Origin: Pseudocercospora fijiensis CIRAD86
Taxonomy: Eukaryota; Ascomycota; Dothideomycetes; Mycosphaerellales; Mycosphaerellaceae
Assembly: GCF_000340215.1 (NCBI RefSeq)
Contig: NW_006921541.1
Span: 3,841,737-3,857,356 of the forward strand
Length of the DNA stretch: 15,620 nucleotides
Reading direction: 5' to 3'
The notes beneath the pieces were generated by a model that saw nothing but the letters and a program-made list of their open reading frames with translations, was not told the origin of the DNA and did no database searches. A program made the position numbers and the translations under genes. This document shows positions 8,479-15,620 of this stretch, in pieces (positions within the stretch are counted from its first letter, which is position 1; every line of letters begins with the position of its first letter).

Positions 8479-11205
8479 CTATTGCTTTAACGCGCCGTAA
8501 TCCTTACTAGCAATAACCTTATCTGCTAGTCGGCTCTCGAAATCTCCTCCGTATACGTTAAAGCTATTAGTACCGAAGTACTGTCCCTTATAGAGAGCTT
8601 AATTAACGAGGAGGTTAGTAGCCTTTTCCTTCGTAGCATTCTCCTAATCGTATAGATATTCCTTAAGTCCCTCGTTATTAAGCTAGAGGATCTATATAAC
8701 TTCGTTCTAAACAACGTAACTTAACTAAGGAATCCTACTAACTAGGGCGTCGGAGATATAGCTAAGGCCTTCGACTAAGATAGCCGTAGGGAAAGCGAAT
8801 AGTACGAAGGAGTTAGAGGCTAGGAGGGCGGTTAGATTGCGGTGCGCTTTAGCAACCTAAGAGACTATTAAGTTCTCGTAGCCCTTAACCTTAGTGCTAT
8901 TAATAACGCGAGAGTAGCCTAGGTTAATTAATATACGGTTACTCTTAGTCTTTAGATTACTATATAGTAGGTATAGTATCTAAATAGAGACTTCGCACTT
9001 ATTTAGAGGGTTAAGGATCTACTCCGCTTTACGCCCCTTACTATTAGGCTAACTATCGAATATATAGTCGAGGTCGTCGTCGGTAAGGTACTTATTAGTA
9101 AGCTTACCGATCTTGCTTAGTAGGACTAGGCTACGAGCCTTAAGCTTCTTAACCTAGTTCGTAAAGACCTCGGGCTAATGTATGCCTTCGACAATAGTAG
9201 AGTAGCTAGTCTTATCCTTAGATATAAGGCAGACCTTAATACGTAGGTAACTAGTACCCTCGCTAGCTACGAGCTTAACTATATCTTATCCGAGACGAGT
9301 AGACTCCTTAGAAGGATAGTTTTTATAAGTACCGCTAACCTTAAAGAACTTAGTAGGCTTAGGGATAGAGATAAGCTCGTATACGTAATTAGGTCGAAGG
9401 GCGACAGCTAAGAGCTATAGGGTAGGGTACTAGCGGACGATTTAGTTGCTTATACTATAAGTTTAAAGGGCATTGCGGCCTTCTTGCTTAGACTTAGGCA
9501 TCGTACGTATATACTAAAGGTATATTTTAAACTCCTCCTATATTAGATCGATAAGGAAAGGAAGGTATACTCTACGAGGCTCTTATAACTAACCGAAGAC
9601 TCGAGGGAAGATAATATTGCTAGTCTAACGAAAGCGATCGAAGGAGGTACCTTAGCTAAGAATGCCGGTAACGAACTTGCTCTAGCGATCTATTAGCGTA
9701 AGGGCGCGAGTAATAGTACTAGTAGGATTAAACGCGTAGAGTCCTAGAGATATTAGGGCGGCAATAGGGCGTCTAGGAAACTAGTTAGTATAGGCCTAAT
9801 TAGCCTTAAGGGTAGCGAAGGCATCTTAATTAGCGACATTACGTCTAATCTTTAATAGGCGGCTAATAAGGACACTCGTCTTAGTACTAGTATAGAGACT
9901 ATACGCCTTAGCGGCCTTCTTAACATAGCTAGTATATATAGTAAACGGCTCTTCGCCTAGCTTACTAAAGTCGTCGTACTACTAATAGATAGATAGGGCG
10001 ATAGATACTTTACCTATATTACCCTTAGGAACTATATCGATCTTAGTAATAAGATATACGATAGAGTTACCCTTATAAGATCTATAGATGTTCTTAGTTA
10101 ATAGTATCGGCGAGAGGCCTCTATACCTACGCTTACTAAAAGAGCCCTCAGAGGAAATAGTGTCTTCTAGTAGCGTATCCGGTATATTAATATCGGAGTC
10201 GCTATAGTTAGTACTAGAAGGTATAGTAGACTTCTTAGCGGCCTTCTAGAATGCCCGGCGAGCCTATAGTGCCTTCTAACGCGCTACTTCTGCCTTAGCG
10301 CGCTTATCTTAAACTTCTTAGAGGACCTTACGGTTATAGGTCGAGCGACTATCTTATACCTATATCTCTATAGCGAGCGCTAGACTAGCAGCCGTATCGG
10401 CTTCCGTCTTAAGACGAAGGACCTTGCGTTCGAGAATATCTATAATAGGAGCCTCTTAACCCTTAATAATAAAACCTGTACTATTAATACGATAGCCCTT
10501 CTCTTTTAGTAGATCTTTAGTAGACTAGGCGTTAAGATCTACTTCGGCAATAGCATCCTTATACCGCTTCTAGTAAGCTGTCGTAAAGTCGTTAAGTGCG
10601 AAGGTTAAGTTAACTAATTGCTTGCCGTACTTCTTACTAGTAGTAGAGACTCGATAGATTATAGTATAGGAAAGGTACTCTACGCCCTTGCGACGGACCG
10701 GATGCTTATTAACGAACGACGCAACCTGCTTAGTACGCTCTTATCTATTGTAGGCGAAGTTAATAAGGCTCTTTAGGAGACTACTCGGACCTCCCTACTA
10801 CTCGAAGGCTTAATTAAGGTTCGTAAAGCGTATACGAATCGTAGTACCCGCCGTCTCGAGGCTATAAACAATAGAAAAGACTTAATAAAGCTCTATATCC
10901 TAAAGAACGTCTCGCTTAAAGATACGCTTACTAATATCCTAGCGTAAGTTGTTTATGCCGTATAATACTAAGATAGTAGCCTTCTTAATATTTCTATCGA
11001 TAACGCGTAGTAAGGTACGAGCGGTCTTAATCTTCTTTTAGGGGTCGTCGATAGCGGTAACGATCTAGAAACAGTGCTCGAGACTAGTTATAGCGACTAA
11101 GGCGCTATCGGAGAGAGCTTCGATCGGGACTAATATAGCTAGGTTAAGGGCTAAAGGGTTGCTACTACTACTAGCGCCTAGCGGATTTAGGGCGCTAGAA
11201 GATAT
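8479..11205 (-). pseudogene. Unrecognised long ORF, right copy, RIP-degraded
   Basis: Inverted homologue of the unknown ORF at 4587-7322, in register from the start position (11203-11205) to TAG 8479-8481, which is followed directly by TAA (8476-8478). The start codon is ATA instead of ATG, a TpG to TpA loss. It is 9 bp shorter overall than the left copy, including loss of the 12-bp tandem repeat unit near the basic/Ser-rich junction, so the frame is preserved. Internal stops are again TAG/TAA. Some positions that are stops on one side are sense codons on the other, so both copies together would give a better ancestral reading. Short frames on the minus strand here (such as 8526-8714) are in another register and are shadows. 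Function unknown, as for the left copy. Confidence 0.75.
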
Positions 11206-11628
11206 CTTAGTCGACTAGAGCAGAAAGGAGTTAGTAACAAGTTTACAAAAACGTTCGTAGCTTATTAATAATAATTAAAGGGTTTAGATAGAAGAAGGGG
11301 GAGAGGGTAGGCGGTAGTAAGTTAGTTAGTATTTAAGTAGAAGAAAGAGCTTAGAAAGCTCGCCTTAAATAGGGTACGAAGGTAGCGTAGTCCGTATATT
11401 CTAGTAAAGCAACGGATAACGACTATATATAGACCCTAAAAAGTAAAGCTATATACGAGACTCCTTTATTAGTAGGGTAGGCTAAACCTTAATAATCGAT
11501 CTAGCTAATTGCTAGTAGCGACTACGCGCCTTTATTAACCTCTAGCTTTCGTAGATTCTCGCGCACTCGAAATGTAACTAGTTAGTTCGAGTACCTAGTA
11601 GTAATCTATAGTAGAAAGGCTAGCGGGA
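11206..11628 (-). promoter_or_regulatory. Promoter-like leader of the unknown ORF, right copy
   Basis: Mirror of 4164-4586. The TATA-like run is at 11424-11431 and the tract that is pyrimidine-rich on the minus strand is at about 11291-11310. No start codon survives at the expected place (ATA at 11203-11205), so this copy could not express the ORF from that site. Confidence 0.45.
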
Positions 11629-11655
11629 CTAATAATATCCCCGGGGTAGTATTAG
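11629..11655. repeat. GC-rich palindromic motif, right copy 2
   Basis: Mirror of 4137-4163, with half-sites CTAATAATATCCCC and GGGGTAGTATTAG around the centre. Differences from the left are mainly C/T and G/A. Confidence 0.65.
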
Positions 11656-12055
11656 CTTTTCTCTAGAGATACTCGGCAACTAGGAGCAAATCGCCTAGGC
11701 CTAGCGTAGCTTATATTAGCCTATAGCACTATCGTTATAGATATAGTATTACCTTCTATAGTAGCAGGTATATAAACGTAGCCCGTGCGTTCTTCTTTCT
11801 TCTAGATACTAAGCTTAGCGGCCTAAGGTCCCTATTCTTAGAGGCTATAGGCCTAGGTTACTACGTCTATCTAAGAGCTAGGAAGGGAGAGGGATCCTCC
11901 CTTTCTTAGTATCCTACGTAGCTAATGCTAATTAGGGTAGGAATAATCTTCTCCTACGGAGTATCTTATTATCGTTGCTACCTAAGGGCGGTTACTAGAG
12001 ACTAGGAAACTAGAGGGAAGTAGTCCTAGAAAGGCGGGAGGTTAGGTTCGGCTAG
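11656..12055. other. Non-coding segment between palindromic motifs, right copy
   Basis: Mirror of 3738-4136. It keeps the 10-bp-stem hairpin (11880-11906, one mismatch). No coding frame. It differs from the left by substitutions and small indels that are not restricted to multiples of three. Confidence 0.45.
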
Positions 12056-12090
12056 CTTCCGAACACTGCCTCTAGGGTATTATTCGGAAG
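12056..12090. repeat. Palindromic motif, right copy 1, diverged core
   Basis: Outer arms CTTCCGAA and TTCGGAAG pair perfectly, while the core no longer has the CCCCGGGGG run. Compared with 3705-3737, the fifth stem pair has changed from T:A to G:C on both sides, a paired change that RIP cannot make. Confidence 0.6.
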
Positions 12091-12336
12091 TTATTCCTCG
12101 TATAGTTCTTTCTAAGGAAAAACAAAAAGAGTAAAGCTATAGCAATATTAATCGAAGGCAAAAGAGCAAAACAACCGACAAAGTAAAAGTAAGAGAGAGT
12201 AATAACCGAGAGTATTAATATTAGTAGGAATAGGTAGTAAGGACTAAAGCTATAGGGCGGTACTATATTAATAGCGCGGAGAATAGTTAATAGAGGCAAG
12301 GAAAGCAACGTAGTAGAGGCAGGAAAGGATATACGA
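12091..12336 (-). other. Non-coding stretch after pol, right copy
   Basis: Mirror of 3442-3704, pyrimidine-rich on the minus strand. A minus-strand frame of 78 codons (12072-12308) encodes a Leu/Ile/Phe-rich chain, but the left arm does not conserve it and indels break the correspondence. It is taken as an artefact of the C/T bias. Confidence 0.55.
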
Positions 12337-15300
12337 TTATTTAGTCTCGGGGTCGTCTAGCTATAATTCTAGGCGGTCTTTATTACTAGACTAGTTAGGT
12401 TCCTCGGAGTTAGAGTTAGATAGCTAGAAGTCTAGTTTACTATCGGAATTAATATCGGAAATGCTCTATATATAGTTAACCTATATATAACCCTCCCTTT
12501 GTTCTTAAGTTATTCCTAATAGCTTACTAAGACGAATCTAGGGATAGGTATAGTTCTTAGGTAGAATAGGATCTATAATAGCGGTAGGATCCTCCTCCCG
12601 ATAGGCATCTAAGGACGGTAGAGAGTCTATAGAGGCACTAACTTCCTCCTCGGTCGGCGGAGGGCGGGCAGGTTCGCGTAACTTAACGATCTTCTTTAGA
12701 TTAGCCCGAGGGTAAGTGTACTTTAAGGTAGCACTATCTAGCTCCTAAAGAAGGTATACGGAATCCGAGTAAAGGACCTCCTTTACTCTATAAGGACCCT
12801 TCTACTTAAAGGCTAGCTTATAGGAGTAACTATACTCTAGTTCGGACCGGTATAGAAGGACTATATCGCTAACCTTTAGAGGTTCCTAATTAATAGCATT
12901 ATAGTTATTAAAATACTGCTTAGCCTCTTCCCGAAGGCGACGTTGTCGAGTAAGACCCTCTTAAGAAGTCGTAGTTATATCCTTAAGAGCCTTAGCCCGT
13001 AGGGTAAGAAGATCTGCCCTAGTACAAATAGACCCCTAATCGTAAACGCCGTACGTGCGATAGGACAATTTAATAGGAAGAACGGCGTCCCTCCTAATTA
13101 TAAGTTCCGCCGGCGTAAGCCTAGTCGTATCGATAATAGTAGTCCGGTCCGCCTAGAGAAGGGCTAGGACGCGGGTAGAGATAGGAACTAATCTGTCTCT
13201 ACTATTAGTTATCTTAGACAGGGCATTAATTAAAGACCGATAGCCGCGTTTAATAATAGCATTCGACTAGGGATAGTACGGGGAGATACGAACGTTCCTT
13301 ACCTCGTACGAAGTAAGTAGCGCCTAAACTTCTTTAGCTATATTGTTTATAGCGTTATCTAAGATAATCTCGTAAGGCGTTCTCTAGCGGTAGAATAGAT
13401 CCTTAAATAGGAAGGTAGCTATATCCCGGGTATTAATAGTACCGTAGCCCTTGTAGAAATAATAGGCCTCCGGCTATCGAGAAAGACCCTCTCGAATAAT
13501 ATATAAGCTATTATTACGGCTAAGATAAACCCTATCGCTATACTACCGCTCCCCGACCGATTAGGTAGTAGAAATACGTAGCTCTCCTAGACGTCGGTAG
13601 CTATTCCTAAAGTTGCACTTAGGATAGCTCTTATAGTAGCGGGAGACATTAGCCTATACGCCGTCCTACTAGTAGCGTCGACGAAGGATATCGAAGGTAC
13701 CCTCCGCCGCCCGGTAGCCGAGCTTATTATAAACAGAACGAAGGATTTCTTATCGGGCTACTAGATCGTTAATAATACGCTAGAGCGGTGCATTAACTAT
13801 AGCCTATCGCTAAAGGATACGATCCTTAATAAGGAACCTCCGAGAATAGCGAATAATACGATAGTATTAACCCTTTAATAGACTAGGAGCCCTCTTTATA
13901 TAGGTAAGGAAGTAGGCGATATAATAGGAATCGTCGGAGTAGACTCTATTAAGGATATTATCCCTACCTAGGTTATCCGCCTTAGTATCGTCTTAGTTAT
14001 TATCGCTATAGCTAATAGTAGTAGGATCTTCGTCGGGCTAGTTACTAGTTTAGTCGTTAGTAGTAGGCCTAGTAATTACCGGTATAGCGTTAATATAGAA
14101 GGTAGTAAAGAACGTACGGTTAATAACCGCGTCGATATCCTCTTCTTCTATTATTTCGGCGATATCCTCTTCTATAGCAGGCCTCCTAGAAAGGCTATCC
14201 GGTCTAGTATACTTCTTACTAGGAATATAGAAGACGTCGAAATTAAATAAATAGATCTAGGTAACCTACCGAGCTATCGTAGAGTTAGGTAGGTCGGAGG
14301 CTATATAGTTAAGTTAATAGACTAGCGTCTAAGCGTCGACTTCTAGGCGAAAGAATACTCTAAAGAGCTAAGGTCGGAACTTCTTAAGAGCCTTATAGAT
14401 ACTAAGGCACTCTCGCTTGCTAGCATCGTATCGGGCCTCGATAGGCTTCTAGAGACCGGACTCGTACTAGATAGAGTAACGTAAGGAGGGCTCCTTACGA
14501 TTATACTATATTAGTATCTCGCCGTAGCCTTCCCCGCTCGAGTCGATAGTAACAATTAGCAGACCTATACCCTCCGAGTAGTTAATAGAGGTAAGTATAG
14601 GCGCGCTAATAAGTGCCTTAGTAACCGTGTCCTTAGCTGCTTAGTAAATAGAGGTCTATTTAAACTTAGCGTCCTTCTTAAGTAAGGCGTATAGAGGCTT
14701 ATATACTAATATAAAGTTCTCGACCTAGATATAGAAGTAGGAGACTACTCTAAGCTAGATCCGGACATCTTTCTAATAGGTAGGGTCTAGCTAGGACACA
14801 ATCTTTAGGACCCGTATATTATTAGGATAGCGGCCGTTCTTATTAGTAACAAACCCGACAATGTTTATACGCTTGTATAGGAGCTAAAGCTTTTCCCTAT
14901 ATACTATTAAGTTAGCCCGCTCTAAGTCGTAAAGGACACTATCGAGGTTCTAGATATGTTTAAGAAAGAACCTACGGATACTAGGCTCTACTTCTTCGTT
15001 ATTATACCTAGTTTTTAGGCCTTTAATACTAATGTCGTCGAGGAAAGGCATCGTAGTATAAGAAATATATACCGCGAGGACTTGATTTATAATACGTACG
15101 AACTAGGCTACTAAGTTAGTCGCCCCTTAGGGAAGGGTAGTTTGTCTATATAGTCTAAGAGGCGTTTCGAAACTAGTTAGGTCTCTACTATCGGGGTAGA
15201 GAGGTATCTAGTCGTAGCCCGAGAATATATTAACTAGTAAGGCTACTATACAATTAGTAAAGGCTTCCGAGAACCTATTAGTCTCCGAGGGAAGGTTAGT

Positions 15301-15603
15301 ATCTCTAATTATAACCGTATTAAACTTTTAGGTAGCGTTAATTAGCCGGTACTTGTTTAGTTCCCTAGGAGCTATCTTCTTCTAAACTAGGAAGTATAGA
15401 TTGCGATACGAGGTATAGGAAGGCTCTAAGGTACTAGCCTTTATACGCTGCCGTATTATATCCTTAACTATACCTCTTAGGCTTAGGTTTAGCTTAAACC
15501 CTAGGTAAGCCTAAGGCTTATACTCGATCGTTCGGATCCTCTATAGAGGGCAACCTCCGGTTAATCCTACCTAGATGCGTAAAGTTATATACTAATACGG
15601 CTT
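12337..15603 (-). pseudogene. Ty3/gypsy pol polyprotein, right copy, RIP-degraded and 5'-truncated
   Basis: Inverted homologue of the left pol (176-3441), ending at TAA 12337-12339. Landmarks: RT motif A Asp replaced by Asn (15229-15231, as on the left); the FLDD box intact (Asp pair 15034-15039, unlike the left); RNase H Asp at 14542-14544; integrase Asp at 13534-13536 and 13357-13359; and the third catalytic residue read as Lys (13249-13251, as on the left). Net indels against the left copy are multiples of three between these landmarks. Near the 5' end two single-base deletions (about 15547-15562) shift the frame by two. Homology to the left arm stops at 15603; the last 17 bases differ, so this copy lacks the first part of the linker seen at 1-175. 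Only a short flank is visible, so the breakpoint is approximate. Confidence 0.9.
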
Positions 15604-15620
15604 GATAAAAGTTTAAATCA

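Larger units (their letters stand above)
8005..15603 (-). repeat. Right arm of giant inverted repeat
   Basis: Inverted partner of 176-7794, about 7.6 kb, separated from it by a spacer of 210 bp (7795-8004). Together they span nearly the whole window. Confidence 0.92.

Noticed and set aside
8526..8714. 62-codon minus-strand ORF
   Set aside because: It is in a different register from the unknown ORF that covers the same bases; a shadow frame.
12072..12308. 78-codon minus-strand hydrophobic ORF as a small membrane protein
   Set aside because: It lies in a pyrimidine-rich non-coding stretch, is not conserved in the left arm, and its composition follows from the base bias.
1..15620. A functioning defence, toxin or metabolic gene cluster
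   Set aside because: Every long frame is interrupted by many stops and the recognisable domains are all retroelement domains; nothing suggests an active cellular system.

Overview
The window looks like silent, transposon-derived heterochromatin from a filamentous ascomycete (Pezizomycotina). It contains no intact gene. Almost the whole window is one giant imperfect palindrome. A left arm (about 176-7794) and a right arm (about 8005-15603) are inverted copies of the same composite retroelement sequence, separated by a spacer of about 210 bp. The fungal assignment rests on two things. The recognisable proteins are Ty3/gypsy polyproteins of the type seen in fungi. The base composition carries a strong repeat-induced point mutation (RIP) signature: CpA and TpG are nearly absent, TpA and CTAG are very common, CpG is kept, and stop codons (TAG/TAA) sit where Gln or Trp would be expected.

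Left arm, plus strand, in order: a pol pseudogene (1-3441: linker, reverse transcriptase, RNase H, zinc-binding and DDE integrase, GPY module); a pyrimidine-rich non-coding stretch; a GC-rich palindromic motif near 3705; a non-coding segment of about 0.4 kb with a hairpin; a second copy of the palindromic motif (4137); a promoter-like region with a TATA box and a CT-rich tract; a second long reading frame of about 911 codons (4587-7322) that I do not recognise; a third palindromic motif (7380); an LTR-like sequence with its own TATA box (from 7397); and a trinucleotide-repeat hairpin. The right arm mirrors all of this on the minus strand.

The spacer carries a small fragment of another gypsy reverse transcriptase (7803-8010, plus strand), which stops where the right arm begins.

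The two arms are about nine-tenths identical by eye. Some inactivating changes are shared: the reverse transcriptase motif A Asp has become Asn, and the integrase DDE Glu has become Lys. Others are private: the ATG of the second ORF survives only on the left, and the Asp pair of the YMDD-type box survives only on the right. Net length differences between the arms are multiples of three inside both long ORFs but not in the non-coding parts or at the extreme 5' end of the right pol copy. This suggests that pol and the unknown ORF evolved together as coding sequence of one element family before RIP silenced them. The unknown ORF downstream of pol is the most interesting item here. I see no cellular gene, tRNA, rRNA, CRISPR array or active regulatory system.
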